Assembly (NCBI GenBank): GCA_015847255.1
Contig: JADLZK010011598.1
Coordinates: forward strand, 1-64,000
From: Hyparrhenia diplandra
Lineage: Eukaryota > Streptophyta > Magnoliopsida > Poales > Poaceae
Reading direction: 5' to 3'
DNA: 64,000 nt
Shown here: in pieces, positions 1-12,005 of the stretch
How positions within the stretch are numbered: position 1 is the first letter of the stretch
Layout of the letters: each line of letters begins with the position of its first letter
The notes under the pieces: generated by a model
Database searches by the model: none
What the model saw: the letters and a program-made list of their open reading frames with translations, nothing else
Told to the model about the DNA's origin: nothing
Translations under genes and position numbers: made by a program

Positions 1-1590
1 GGTGCTCATGGCCCTCCGAAAGCTACCACAAGAGCCATGGGGAGTCGAGGCTGATTGCATCGTCTATACCGATTCTCCAAAGTTGTCGATGGCCAGCTGC
101 GCGAAAGAATACCGCGACTGGGGATCGGTCTTTGGTCGAGATACCTTCGGTAGTAAGGGCCATGGAGAAGAGTTTCGCGGGTTTCTCCATAAAAGTACAT
201 CCCAAGAATGATAAGCGAGGAAGGCGATGAGTTTGGCAAAGGCGGCTGCCAGGGGATTCCAACCCCGTACGGATGTATTCTTCGGTTGCTTTGGTAAAGA
301 TCGATTAAGGAAGAAGAAGAAGCGCCAAGGTCAAGCACTGCGTGATAGCAAGTCAAGACCGGGCGGCGAGATTTTCGCGTTCGCGAGGCGCTTACTTGGC
401 GATACCAAGCATGAAGTTCGAGAGGATGCTATCGAGAACAAAACTCTACTCCATAATCGGTGGTGAGTTGTACAAAGATGGTGTTGTAGCATAGAAACTA
501 AAATAATATCGGCAGAAGAGACAGAAAGTGATTAGCGAAATACCATGGGAATGGCGGGCGCTCATGGGGGTCCCACATGAGATAGCCATGGGGCCGATGA
601 GGCGGGGTTTTCCCCAGCCAACCGTGAAAGGCGTCGGCGACTTGTTAAAGACTTGCCGGGGTTGTCGGTTGTTGAGGAAGCAAAGCGCACCTTCAAACCC
701 AACCACGGCGATAGTACCCTCTTGGCGCTACCGAGAGATGGGGCATCGACATGGTCGGACCCGCGCCTTCCGGCTCGGGGGCGTCAAAGTTAACTGCGAT
801 GGCCTTCAGTACTTCACCAAGTGGATCGAGGCAAGGCCTTTGCTTCGGATCACATCTCGAGACTCTCATTACTTTTAAATGCAGCGTGAGATCATTTGCG
901 GAGGTTGATTGTCCCTCTCATATATCCGCGGTGGACAGCGGCAGCGGTTTGACTTCAGCGGGATTCGAAAAAGTGTCAAGAGCTGGGCATCAAGCGATCG
1001 TTAAGCGCAGGTCCACAACATCCACGAGCAATGGGGCCGTCGAAAAGGCAAAGCGGCCTCATCTTTTGGCGATCTCAAAATCCCTTGTGGGACTCGACAA
1101 AAGGAAAATGGCCGGCGAAATGGTAACTACGCAGTATGGGGACACAACATCCTCACGATCCGGGGCAACCGGGGTTTTGCGCCTTTTTCGTCTTCTATAC
1201 ACGGAGAAGAGGCGTGCGCGAGGGGCTCAAACTTCGGCTCTTTAGGACGAAATGTCCAGGGTGACCCTAAATAAAGGTTTGTTGGCGTGACACTTCTGAA
1301 TTTAGGAAAATGCGGGCGGCCGAGAACTTGGAGAAGTATCATCGGGAGGCGAAAGTAGGAGAGACAAGAAGGTGCCCCGAGGAAAAGCATCTACATGGGG
1401 GACCTACCGTCCTTATCCCGACGCCGTACGACAGCGGGGGCAAGCTACGGCCAACATAGCACGAAGGCCTTTCATAGTCTCTAGCGTTGTCAAGCCCGGG
1501 CGTGTTTCGCTGAAAGAGCGAGGCAGGCTGTGGAGTTAACCCACACTTGGAATGCTGATAACCTGCGCCCGGTTCTACGCCTAAACAATT
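1..1590 (+). pseudogene. gypsy pol tail: RNase H end, integrase, C-terminal region (decayed)
   Basis: Fragments in changing frames read in pol order. Near 190-285 there is an RNase H tail (ELAKAAARG-like, then a DVFF motif). At about 430-690 the integrase zinc-binding region shows a GELYK-like string and KTCRGC. At 743-835 is the integrase core start: GIDMVGP, then a stretch ending YFTKWIEA. At 1308-1590 is the C-terminal region: AAENLEKYH, then a GKL..T segment and a final NADNLRR-like motif. RNase H degrades the RNA of the RNA/DNA hybrid and integrase inserts the cDNA. Many stops and frameshifts make this copy inactive. The family call is strong; the exact lineage is less certain. Confidence 0.75.
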
Positions 1591-1911
1591 CGCTCCGGGG
1601 AGTTGTAATTTTATTTTGGTGTAATCGCACAATTAAGCCCGAACTCACGAGGCCAGCGCTCTTTTTCCTCAAGGGAAGGCCTTTGTGGGGTGAGGTTTTT
1701 TAATGAGGCGTGACTGTGTAAAGCTACTAGCTAATACGTTTAAACAAATCCTTCCCAGAAAGTTGAGCTTAAGTCTTACCAACAATTGACCAAAGCAAAG
1801 AGATTTACATCACTTTGCATATTCGGCGTTTATAGAATAGAGATTGCTGCCAAAACCAGCAAACATGGCAAAAGGGCCAAAAAGAATCAAAAGCGACCAA
1901 GCGGCCGAAAG

Positions 1912-2127
1912 CCAAGCGGAGAGCCAAAAAGTGTGCCACCTCGCAAGGCTGAAAAGGTGAAAAACCTTACGGTCACCAAAGCCAAGCGAGAGAGCCAAAA
2001 GTGTGCCTCCGCAAGGCTGAACCGAAGGTGAAGAAACCTTACAGGTCACGAAAGCCGCTTAGGAGCCGGAAAAATGCGCCTTCGCAAAAGGCTAAACCAA
2101 AGGTGAAGAAACCCTTATGGACAAGAG
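1912..2127 (+). repeat. three tandem units of about 72 bp in the element's 3' UTR
   Basis: Three adjacent imperfect units start at about 1912, 1981 and 2054. Each has GAGCCaaAAA, then a TGCGCC/TGTGCC-like string, CGCAAGGCT, AGGTGAAGAAACC and a closing TCACgAAAGCC-like string. Tandem repeats between pol and the 3' LTR are a known habit of Tat-lineage elements. No function is visible. Confidence 0.7.
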
Positions 2128-2429
2128 CCAAGTGGTTCTCGGTTTCCCGATAGAGTGACTCTCGGGGATACCTAGGGAAAACACCTTAATCTCAATATAA
2201 GGTAGTCATGCTCCCAGAACAAAAAAGGGGCAAGGACGGGCAGCCATCAAGGCTCACCTAAAAAAGTACGCCCAGGTACACGTTACGAGGCTATAAAACA
2301 GACCCCAACGCATATGTTTCCTCTAAGCAGAAAGCTTTAGTGGTCAGCCACTTATCATGAGATGACAGTCTGGTTCGGGGTGGGGTTCCTCCGAACCATG
2401 CATTCGAGCAGTCCGGCAAACTAGGCTTG

Positions 2430-4080
2430 AGAAGCGTCAGGAAGAGAGTGGGTGCAGCCCGAAAAAGAGCAACTCAGGCACATTTGGTTCTGGTTACTGC
2501 TAGGAAAGAACTAGTAGCAGGACAGTTCTACCAAGTTCGGTTACTGGGGTTGATCGCAGAGCATGAAGGAGCAAAGGTCACCGATGTCCTCGGTTACCAA
2601 AAAACTCCCAGAATTTTAGTAGTACAACTGAAATGGAAGGTCTCGCGGAACTCCGAGGGAGCTAGCCTCATGTTCCAGCTAGCCCAATGCAGTAGCATCA
2701 GGCGCCCGCGCTCGCACCTCGGAGTTCAAACGGCTTTCCTTGCTTGTCGACGATAACTGCCAGCTCGTTCACGAAGCGTTTACACCGCGCAAAGGAGCTC
2801 GACAAAGGTACCTCACAATCGAAGGACAGTCGTCGGGGAATCCGGGAAAAGCTGTAGCGCCAACATTATCATAAAGCGAAAATCTTCCAGATTCGGTAAC
2901 CGAATTTTGTAGCAACACGGGCAAACGTGTAATAAAATGGAAAGTCACCTTGCAACATAAATCTCTTTGGAATTCCCCTTCGGCCATCGCAAAGGGGGGG
3001 GGGGGTTTCTTCGAAACATAAACAACTGCGTTTTTGCGATGGCCGAAGTGCAAGCCTTTTATTCGAAAAATTTAGCCATAATCTTCAGCACATTCAGAAG
3101 GGACCACTAATGCAGAACCTTCCGCATTCAACCGAGAACATTCGAGGACTGGAGATGATCAAAAGCATAGTGGAGTACACCGCTTTAATTGCATTGTTTT
3201 CATTATACTATCTTTTAAGGTACACCTAATATAGTACACCCATGGTACATCAATAGCAACTATAAAAACAGCACCCATACTAGCACTTCTCCCTCAGTTA
3301 ACAAAAAATTAGAAGCCACCCGCTAGCCAATGGATGAGAACCTATTTCAGGTGGTCCAGTTTCTAAACCATCTAAAAGGCTAGGGCCACTTTAGGCAATA
3401 GTAGGATTGAGAGGCCTCTGGGAAGGAGCGAGTGCAACGGGGAGGTAGACCACCTGAAGCTATTCTACAACTTGGTGGCCGCTAGGAAAGAACTAGTCGA
3501 GGGGCAGTTCTTCTATCAGTTCGCTACTGGGGTTGATAGTAGCCGAATGATGACCAAACGCTCGCGAAGGGTGCGAATGCCCTATTTGGATCCCGGCGAT
3601 AAGAGACTCCCAGAATTTCAGCAGCGCGCAACTGAAATCGGAAGGTCTTTCGGAGCAAAGGAGCTAGCCTCATCTTCCAACTCGTGCAATGTGGCAGCAC
3701 AAGGCACCATCGCCCCGTAGGTCGAAGTCTCTCACAGGTTTCGGTGCTAGCGATAACTGCCACTCGCCAGCCAGCTGGCTGAAGCTTCGCTGAAATCCAA
3801 CTGAATCCCAGCACCAGCAAAAAGAACGCCGTGTCGGGAATCCAGGAAAAGCTGCGGCACCAACATTACCAAAAGCGAAAAGCCATCCAACATCGGCAAC
3901 CGAAGTTGTTCGCATGTAATTTATATCACTCTCCTTACCGAAAAATAAGAAATCAAATTACTCATCTGCAAGCGTCTCTTTGTCTTCGACCATCGCAAAG
4001 TTGGGGAGGGGTTTCTTCAAAACAAGGTTTTGATCGTATTTTTGTGATCTCCAAAGACAAGCAAAACAAAGCGGACGCAG
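2430..4080 (+). repeat. two diverged direct repeats of roughly 1 kb spacing in the 3' UTR
   Basis: The stretch 2470-3060 is partly repeated at 3455-4060. Shared landmarks in the same order are GCTAGGAAAGAACTAGT (2499, 3482), TACTGGGGTTGAT, GGAGCTAGCCTCAT, CGATAACTGCCA, GGGAATCC(a/g)GGAAAAGCTG, ACCAACATTA, and a GCAAAG..GGGGGTTTCTTC string. The copies differ by many substitutions and indels, so the duplication is old. It sits between the pol end and the antisense ORF. No open frame is conserved between the copies. Confidence 0.68.
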
Positions 4081-4499
4081 CCCCAAAACGGGCATAAGAG
4101 GGGGTTTCTTACCGTCACCGCCGGGATCGTACATTATGTTTACAATAACGGTGCCAGGGGCAAACGGCTCCCTCGGTCCCATCCAGTTAGTTCCTCTTTC
4201 CGGTTCCAACAAAAGCGCCCTAATTAAGTTCCTTTGTCTAACCGGGGTTAAAAGGTGCGCCAAAATTCTCAACAAGCAAACTAGTACGCGACACTTTTCC
4301 GACAGCGCGATCTAAAAAACTCTTCCATCCGGTCGGGGTGGCGAGACCGAAAGGCGCGCCAAGAGGCACCGCTAACACCCGAATCTTCCGCTCGATTCTC
4401 AAAGGGAGATCTTGGGCAAATTAGAGGTCCCCTCCTCGGGAACACACACTGAGTTGTACAAAGTTTCCAGCACATTCGTTTAAAATCCATACAAGCAAT

Positions 4500-7400
4500 C
4501 GTGCCATAATTCTCTACTCTACATTATCGGTAGGAGGGGAGTTTAGGCCGACCGGAGGTCCCGGGGAACTCACGTGGAGGGGCTCGGTTCTTAGGACCAG
4601 AAGGCGTTCCTCCGTCGCGGGCTCGGATGTAGGCCTGGACTTCGCCTTAATGGCATCCTTCTCCTCGTTGATGCAGTAAATCAAACAGCGAAACGTTAAA
4701 GCACAAAAAAGGTAGGGGTGTATCTCGATAAAAGTCGAACAACGCGGATAGTCACCTCGCCCGAAGGTCGAACGCCGGACCATGGCGACATCTCGGCCGC
4801 CACGGCACCCGAGAAAGTGTCGTAGAAGCTTTCGGCGGCGACTTCATCCGGACACATTCGATGCATGAAAGCATACTCCTTAGGCACCAGCTATTTGCAG
4901 CCGAGAACACCGTGGTCGCCGGCGTTAAGCGAGAGGGCCCGGGGATTCAAGGCGGCGTAGTCGGGCGAGAGGTTACGGCGCCCTCCGGCCCCTGGATCTC
5001 TGCCCGCTAACCGGTTTGTAAAGTTGCGTGGCGGTGGCCCACGGCCCGGGCGTCGGTCGAAACCAAAGGCCCGGAGATCGGCGCTGAGTGCGCGAAGCCA
5101 CATCCGCGGCCAGAAGAAAATTCCTCGAGGCCTTAGACCCCGCTCCTTCTCGCCGACGCCTCGGCCTCCACGCTTTGGCGGGTTCCCGCGACCTGGGCGC
5201 GGTCTTTGGCCTCCTTAGCCCTTTCTCGCCTCTTTTCGGGCCGTGTTCGCTTGAACGACCTTGCACTCCACCATCCCGGGCGGCTGCGTCGCCTCGAACA
5301 TCGGGAATTGTTTCTCCGGCGTTCGGGCAGCCAACAGACCTGCACCTCGTTGGTTAACTTTTCGACATTTAATAGCGAATTCGGGAGAAAGAGTATCCCA
5401 TAGATAATCGAAGCGTAGAGCACTTACATTGGCCCCGCAGACGTTGGCGCCTCGGTTATCCGCGGATGTGGAATCAAGCAGATCTTGCTCCACCTCGGGT
5501 GCGGTAAAGCTATTCGGCGCACCTCTCACCGAGGGGCGGAGGCCTCGGCGCTGGGGAGGAAAGGGATTTGCCTGGTCCACGTTAGCGATCACTCGCGCAT
5601 CGAAGCGGCACCTAAAGCACGAGCAATCGGTAAGACCTCTCCTTCGATGGACTGGTGTCCCCACGGAGAGCTGGGACTGAGTACACCCGCATCTCACCAT
5701 AATCTTCGGGCAGGAGTCAAGCGAAAGAACCCCGTACCCGAATAGCACACGGCTTGTCATCTCACTGGGGTTACCGTCAAGCATTCACGGAAAAAATCGG
5801 GACTTACCGAGCGGACCTTTTTGGGGCAGCGGGGGGGGTCGGCGTAGAGGCGCCTTGTCGGTCGACCCATCGCGAGGCTACAGAGGGTGTTTGGGAATGT
5901 CCCTCCGTGTCCTTCAATTCAGATTTCCGTTTGGTCCCAATCACGCCCGTGATGCTTTGGGCTGCGAACTCCTCATGGCGGCCTTCGGGTCAACCTTCGG
6001 AGCCATGTCTTCAGGAGTCACTCAAGATGATACGCAAAACAAGACATATGGTCAAAAACGAAAGCGCCAACATGCCGAATAAAAGCAGATGACACAAATC
6101 TTCAAAAACACACATGATCATCAATTTCGGTACGCCCACTGCCGGAACAGCCCTCTTCCTCCGGGAAAACCTTTGGCTTGCGGCCCGGGGAGCCTGGGCG
6201 ACGAGTCGGCCGGCGGCGACATGTCGGCGCTTTCTTTTCGGCACCGACGGCGCGGATCGGCTTCTTCTTCTTCTTGCTTTCAAAGCGAGCCGAATCGAAG
6301 TCTTTTTCGGCCGCGCGTTGTCTTCCGGCGTTCGGCTTTCTTGCCTTATACCGCCAATCGGATCCAGACGCTTTGCCCGAAAATATACACATGGCCTCAA
6401 AGGCTCGGTTGATTTTGGGCATGACGCTCAGTTGCTTAAGTTTTTGCCCATGCTCTTTCGCTGAGTAAAGACCGAGAATCTCGTCTGCGGCTTCGCTCAC
6501 GGCCCGGAGGCGAAATTGTCGCTTTGACTCGTATCAGAGGGCAGTCGACGACCGCGAAAAGGGCCGTGATACCTGCTTCCCACGAGGTTTCGACTCAAAA
6601 GTCGAGAAGGGAGGAGGCCACACTCGAAGGGCCAACCATTCCTCTACCAAGTCTCGGTAATTTGATGCTCGATGGTTTCTTGGAAAGCGGCAAGGGGAAC
6701 GGCAAAAGCCGGTATCTCTGGATCATCGGGCGGCGAACGGACCATCGAAAAGGGGAGCATGTCGGCTAACAAGCCACTTTGCCTTTCGTAGCCCTCGGCG
6801 GCTTTCCTCCTCCGGCTTCTCCGCTCTTTGAGGCGTAAAACCGGTCGGGTCCGGTCAGGTCTTGCCATTTGTTGCGAAAGTCGGGGACCAAGTATGGCAC
6901 GTCCTTTTCTTTAGGGGAATGAAAGTGCATGCCCGTCATCGTGCCTCCACCACTTGCTTGGTGCTCTACAATATCATTTGACTTAATAAAGCAGTTGTAG
7001 CAATGGGCGGAAAACGCTGGCGAGCCCCCCATCATCTTCAAGGCCATTACGAAGGCCGAGGCGGCGATAAGGAGAGTTGGGGAGTTAGGCTGCTGAATCT
7101 CGGTCAAATTTCTCCGCACTCTCCGGGAGGAAGCCCTGCATTTAAAAGCGAAGCCGGCGACAAAGTCTTTGAAGACTACCGCCTCGTTGGCGGCCGGGGG
7201 GGGGGTTTTCCTTCCGGGGGCCCGACAATGGCGGCGGTCCAATCCATATAGCCTTTCATCACATACTCATCGAGGCTCGCGTCGGTAACGGGAGCGCCGG
7301 TAAGATAGCTCTTTGGTTTCACTCGGGATTAGATTCTCCCGGTCCTCGGTATTGTCTGGCTTTGCTCGCTGCGAACTTCGCTCTCGCCCAACTTTGTCCG

Positions 7401-7580
7401 TTCTCAGCGGGCGCCAAGCTAGACTCCTCTTTGAACTCCATGACCGCCGGCGCTTGCACGAGTCTCGGCTCTCGGCCGAGGTTAGCAGAATCATACATTT
7501 CGGCACCGCAACCCTCGTGGGCTTGGGGTTCACCGAGTCGAAGCCGGCGGTCTCGGTCGCGAAGCGCTGTCATTTTTGAA
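4500..7580 (-). pseudogene. antisense extra ORF of the gypsy element, Transposase_28-like (decayed)
   Basis: On the minus strand the best-preserved block is about 7245-6770. It has VVFKDFVAGF, then a middle part with ALKMMGGSPAF, then FRNKWQDLTGPDRFY. This resembles the Pfam family called putative gypsy type transposon (Transposase_28), also found in extra ORFs of Tat elements. Downstream at 6500-6380 comes DEILGLYSAKEH and MPKINRAFEAM, then a Lys/Arg-rich part. Further on (5300-5240) is a coiled-coil-like ANTARKEA segment, and at 4890-4790 KEYAFMHRMCPDE. The function of such ORFs is unknown. Several frameshifts and stops make this copy a pseudogene. Confidence 0.62.
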
Positions 7581-8048
7581 AAAGAAAGAACCTAACAAGC
7601 GAAAGAGGGAGGAAGCAAACAAAACCGAAAAAAAAAAAAACAAGACTACGGTTGAATGGACAATTAAAGGTGAAAGGAGGCAATACCCGAAAAGAGCGAA
7701 GGCGAAAGCGGGCTAAAAAAGAACGGGACCCGGCGGGAGCTCGAAAGCCGGAAATCGCGATCTTGCATGCAGCGAGAGGCAAATGCCGGGGTGGGACTCC
7801 GCAAGCCCGGGGGCTTTTTATAGCGGTACGGGGCGCGCTCCGATGCAACCGTCGCGACGGTTCGCGATTCGGGGACGCACACACCCCGAGGGCGGCGGTT
7901 GCCGGCGTGACAAGACCGTAAGGTCGAAAAAAAATAATATCTCTTTCTCTCCGCCCCCTCGGGGGGGGTTTCTTCGAACCGTCTCTCTTCCCGATCACGA
8001 GGCGAGATCAAGGTTGGCGGCGGTTTTTCGCCTGGCCGGAGGGCTCAC

Positions 8049-8649
8049 TGTTGGGGGCGACCTCTCCCCCACCTCCGGTTCGTTCAAGTCTTGAAGGTCG
8101 CCTTTTCGGGTGGATAGGTGCAGAAGAAAGACAAGCCCGAGGCAGGGTCGAGCGGGCGCCCTCTCGATCGGCCGATTGCGGCGGCGTCGTCGCCAGTCTT
8201 GGTCTCTCGGATGGCGGCTATCAACGGGAGGACCATTGGAGGCCGCTTGGTCTACCAGGGGCGAAGGGTGCCTCGAGCGGCGCAACGCTGGCGGTTTGGA
8301 TTCACTTGGTCGACTCGGTTTTGCGGTGGCGTTTCGGTGGGGTCCGCCAGAGAAGCGGGTGGTTGCCACCAAGAGGCGGGAGATCTCGTCAAGTGGTCCC
8401 ACGAGGAGGCGGTTGGGCGGATGGAGTCAAGAACCTAGATGCCACGGCGACCGAGGAATATCCGGCGGCATCGTAGTGGTTGAGGGTGTTTGGTCATGTA
8501 AAGAGATACGGATGTGTATAAATAGCCCCTAGGAGGCAAAGTGTAAGGACAAGGGAGAACAAAGTTAATACAATTCTAGCTCGCCTTCGGCGGTGGTTCG
8601 GTTTTCTCTCATTCTCTCGGGGTGGCACGCTTTCGGGCTCATCCCAACA
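8049..8649 (+). repeat. 3' LTR of the Tat-like gypsy element
   Basis: The block starts TGTTGGGGGCG and ends CATCCCAACA, so its ends form the short inverted repeat TGTTGGG/CCCAACA expected of an LTR. A TATA box (TATAAATA, 8517-8524) lies about 130 bp before the end and is followed by a CCCCTAGG-type start region and an AATACAATTCTAGC string, the usual U3-R-U5 layout. The promoter therefore reads on the + strand, away from the element. The matching 5' LTR is outside the window. Confidence 0.72.
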
Positions 8650-8715
8650 CTACATGGCTTTGTTTTAAAAAAGTTCAAATTTTTAGTGATTTTCTTTGAT
8701 GGTCAAAATTCGTGG

Positions 8716-9229
8716 TGTTACACAGCTCACCTCTGATTCGCCGCCGGAGATATTTCACTTGGCCACCACTTTTTCGTGACCACCCGCCGGCTATAAATAG
8801 CCATGGCCATGACCATGGTCAGGCACGGAAGCAAGGTCGGAGCGAAGCAAGGAATCGAAGAGTTGAGGCCTACAAAGGGGAGCGAGAAGCAAGTGAATCA
8901 AGAGTCGAGGCCACGCAAAGGAGCCTGGCGCCCCTACTTCTCTCTTTCTTCACCCTATGCTCTCTGTCTTTGGAGAACGCCGCATGGCGTGCCCCATCCT
9001 CTTCCCTTCCTATCTCCGTTTCCCTCTCTGCTCCTTCCCTCACCAACCGCCCATTTGCCGAATGCTCTAACCCGACTACGCCTAGATATTTTTTTAGAAA
9101 GGGCGGCAAAAGCTTTGCCGTGATTTCTATTAGGCGAATAAAGGAAAAGGCAAGTTCTAGCCCGGTTTTTGGCTGGAAACGGGCCGAAAAACCATACAAG
9201 TGTGGAGGGCACCTACTCCACCCTGCACA
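8716..9229 (+). repeat. possible LTR of an older gypsy element, followed by a primer-binding-like site
   Basis: The block starts TGTTACACAG and ends CCTGCACA. A TATA box (CTATAAATA, about 8791) lies inside. Three bases past the end is TGGTATCAAATC (9233-9244), which resembles the primer-binding site for initiator tRNA-Met (TGGTATCAGAGC) with mismatches. No gag or pol follows, and the U3 part before the TATA box is short. The 8660-8715 stretch just before it looks like the tail of another LTR (ending GGTGTTACA). The call rests on this layout only. Confidence 0.3.
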
Positions 9230-9244
9230 CCTTGGTATCAAATC

Positions 9245-10740
9245 AACTTAACTTTCGCGCCACAACTAGCGCCCACTCGACTCAACTTGGGAGTGTTCCA
9301 TCCACCTACTACTCGACTTACAACTCACACCACTAACAACCACTTCGGATGGCAAAAATTAAACATGAAAACCCGCTCGGTTGGATTGGGACATCAACAC
9401 GAGCGCCAACAACTCACACAACTCAACTAAGAAACCGGCGGATGGAATAACAAGTAAAACATGAAAGCTCCGGCTCGGTTGGATTGAGGCATCAACCGAG
9501 CTCCCATCAATACCGCTCGGTCGGATTGGGACGTCGACATGCGGCGGCCGCCACCACCAACTCCACAAGGGCCACACAACAGAGAGGAAACGGCGACCCA
9601 ACTCGCCGCTGCCACTTTTCATCGAAGCCTCACACGGAGAGGATCGCGCAGCCAGCCACGCAAGTAGCCGGCTGTGTCACCCCCACCAACCGGGCACCAT
9701 GCGAAACCTAGAACTCCGGCTCCCTCCACCTCCCCCCCCCCACCCCCCACCACCACCACCATCTCTCTATCCTTCCCTCCCTCTCTTTTCCCCTCGCTCT
9801 CTCTCTCTATTCTGTGTGGATTGGGTTGGGGAACGACCAAAGGTGACCAAGGGCCCAAGGCCACTGGGCCACATCGTGCTTTGGATCCCACCCGTCAGCC
9901 ACAAGAGGTCTACCTCCTTCCCTTTTTTCTGAGTGGACGAGGTCCACATGAGCCGAAGTAAGGGAGGAAGCTAGTCTCTAGATCGAGCATAGAAAGGCAC
10001 GGACCACAACACAGTGACAATAGGCAGCACACACAGTCCTGGACCCGCACCGCAAGCCACTCTGTCAAGGGAATTTGTTACGCATACCCAGTAATTGTAC
10101 ATGAAGGAGTGAAAATCCATTTTCCTTCCATCAGAAAATAAACTAACACCCTAGATCCTACCCAGCATTTACATCCCATTTTCGTTATCCCAATTTCCAT
10201 AATTAATTCCTAAATTATATTCTCCGTATCGTTTTCCCTATTGAACTTTGACAACTGATATCTCCTTCATCCTAACTCCAAACTAATTGATTCTTCCACC
10301 ATAAATATTCTAAAATCATGCTTTACATGTTCATACCATTCTCCCTAATATTTGGTGCCTATTTCTATTCTAGTTTATGTTATGCTTTGTATTTATATGT
10401 TAGTCACATTTTCGTAGATAATACTAACACTAGGAATACCCATTTCCGTCTACCCTTGCATAGGACCGTATACTCATGTATGCATGTACACCAAGTCACG
10501 TGATGAATACCTAAATATACACACAAGTAGGTAGTCCAGATGCCTTCTCCCCCCTTGTGCTCGCGTCGTATGGTGTTTTGCTACATTTCATGTGTACTTC
10601 GAGCATCTCTGTTATTCTGACATATGTCCTGTAGAACACTTGTTCACCAAAACTTGTGGAATTTGTTAGTCGTAAGCCCTAATGCTAAGTTTGGTGTTTA
10701 TTTAAGTGGGTTTTATGCACGAATTGGAAGTTGATTGTAG
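9245..10740. other. degenerate intergenic stretch, low complexity in the middle
   Basis: No gene is visible. It contains the hairpin motif copies at 9375-9541, a C/A-rich run with CCACC repeats at 9725-9765 and a CT-rich run at 9766-9815. An A/T-rich part at 10080-10740 resembles the non-coding part of old LTR elements but shows no boundary I can place. Confidence 0.4.
9375..9541 (+). repeat. three copies of a 27-30 bp motif, one forming a perfect hairpin
   Basis: The motif GCTCGGTTGGATTGGGACAT begins at 9375, 9473 and 9515 with small changes. The middle copy has a 9-bp perfect inverted repeat, GCTCGGTTG (9473-9481) and CAACCGAGC (9493-9501), with an 11-base loop. The other two copies have lost complete pairing. 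It may belong to the leader of the older retroelement to its left. Confidence 0.55.
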
Positions 10741-11590
10741 GAGTTAAGGACCGCCAACAGCAGCCTTGGTGTCACTAGCCGCGGGAAGCGGCAAATGGTG
10801 GCTGGTTGGGTGGTGTCGGGCAGGGGCGCCTTGACGACGTTCTTGTGGAGCCAGATTATAGCGCGGGGAGCAGCGGATGGGAGGGATCCGGTGGTGGGGA
10901 GGCCGCTGGAGACCAACGAAGAGCATGGCGCAGGGCTTGGTTATCGGAGAAGAAGAAGCCACAACGGCATGGTTGGTGGAGATGCAGTGGAGAAGAAACT
11001 GTCAACCTATTGGGAAACTGGACCGTCTGATCGATCGGAGGGCAACTCTCGGTCATAAGAGGACTCAGAAATTCGCAGATTGATTTTCTGCAGGAGAAAA
11101 AATCGTGTGGTGTGTTGGTGTGGCTATGGCGGGTTCTTCTTTTCTGATCTTTCGAAAGCTATAGCCGGTCTTAAAAGAAATTATTGTGAAAGTGCTTAGT
11201 CAATGTTTCTTTACGGGACACTCTTTTTTTTCAACGACGACTACGTGGATGTCACGTTTGTGCCGACTAGCTTGCACAGAGGACTATTAGTCGCCTAAAG
11301 CTAGCTGCCAAGCTGGTCGGTTTTTCCTAGCACTCGTTGTGAGCTTTACAACCGTGTCCGGTCACATCAGCAACAGTCTCCACGGCGAGTGCTGGAGACG
11401 CGGTGCCTTTGCTGGGAACGAAACCAGAACTCGCTGCGGGAGGAATGTAATGAGCGAGGCGATCGACCCCAACCACAGAAAAGCGGGGCACGGTGAACTC
11501 CGATCGCTGGAAACACGGGTGCTTGAGCTGTACAGCCGGAACTCAACAAATCCACATGGTGAGTAGATTTCCTTTGCCGACGAGTAGCCA
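10740..11590. other. unassigned GC-mixed stretch
   Basis: Short open frames occur on both strands (for example + 11339-11566, ending at a GTGAGT-like splice donor context). None shows a domain I recognise, and none continues into a neighbouring exon. I see nothing that supports a gene here. Confidence 0.35.
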
Positions 11591-11659
11591 ACGGATTGCA
11601 TATACCATGCATGCATGCCTTACTTGGTCATTACCCGTCATTACCCTGCAGCCTCCATA

Positions 11660-11960
11660 GATGAAGTTTATCGTCTGTGAGACTGAAGCAATAACGCACA
11701 CATCGATGCATTCTTTAGAGTTTGTAGCAGAACAACGAGGGTTGATTTGCCAGTTAGTGAAACGGAAGCGAGTAACTAGTAAGTAGTCATAGGTAGCAAA
11801 GTGTGAGCAGCAGCAGCTGCTGCGGCTTCTTCCTAGCAATCGTTCTAGTCCGCCCCGCCCAAGCACAAAAGGTGTTGTCCTGCAGTCAGTCTTCTCCGGG
11901 CCCCCAACCACCAAACACACACGGCATGAAATGGAGCCCACAGGCCACAGAGGAGAGAGA
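11660..11960 (+). repeat. promoter-like segment, copy 1 of 2
   Basis: This stretch is related to 13195-13440, just upstream of the kinase gene. Shared landmarks in order are GTAGTC/GTGAGTAGCGAG-like strings, CAGTC..TCTCCaGGCCCCCA, and AACACACACGGCATGAAATGGAGCCCA, then TTTATATGAT/TTTATTTACACGAT. The two copies flank the MITE-like element at 12006-13160. Copy 1 has no gene body after it. Confidence 0.5.
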
Positions 11961-12005
11961 GAGAGTACGCGTTTATATGATTGATGTCATTGTAGCCCTG
12001 GGAGG

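Larger units (their letters stand above)
1..8649 (+). mobile_element. Ty3/gypsy element, Tat-like lineage, 5' part outside window
   Basis: Read as one element because the parts come in the order known for Tat-lineage gypsy elements. The 3' end of pol is on the + strand (to about 1590). A long 3' untranslated part with repeats follows (1912-4080), then an extra ORF in antisense (about 7580 down to 4500), then an LTR in + orientation (8049-8649). The 5' LTR, gag, protease and most of reverse transcriptase would lie left of base 1. All reading frames are broken by stops and indels, so it is an old copy. The target duplication cannot be checked without the 5' LTR. An alternative is two nested elements on opposite strands; the + oriented LTR promoter beside the minus ORF argues for the single-element reading. 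Confidence 0.66.

Noticed and set aside
6089..6468. Plus-strand open frames in the Tat element 3' region
   Set aside because: They are the reverse reading of the minus-strand extra ORF, whose frame carries the recognisable motifs.
11339..11566. Possible exon ending at a GTGAGT-like donor
   Set aside because: No recognised domain, no start codon context and no partner exon downstream; the stop follows the donor at once.
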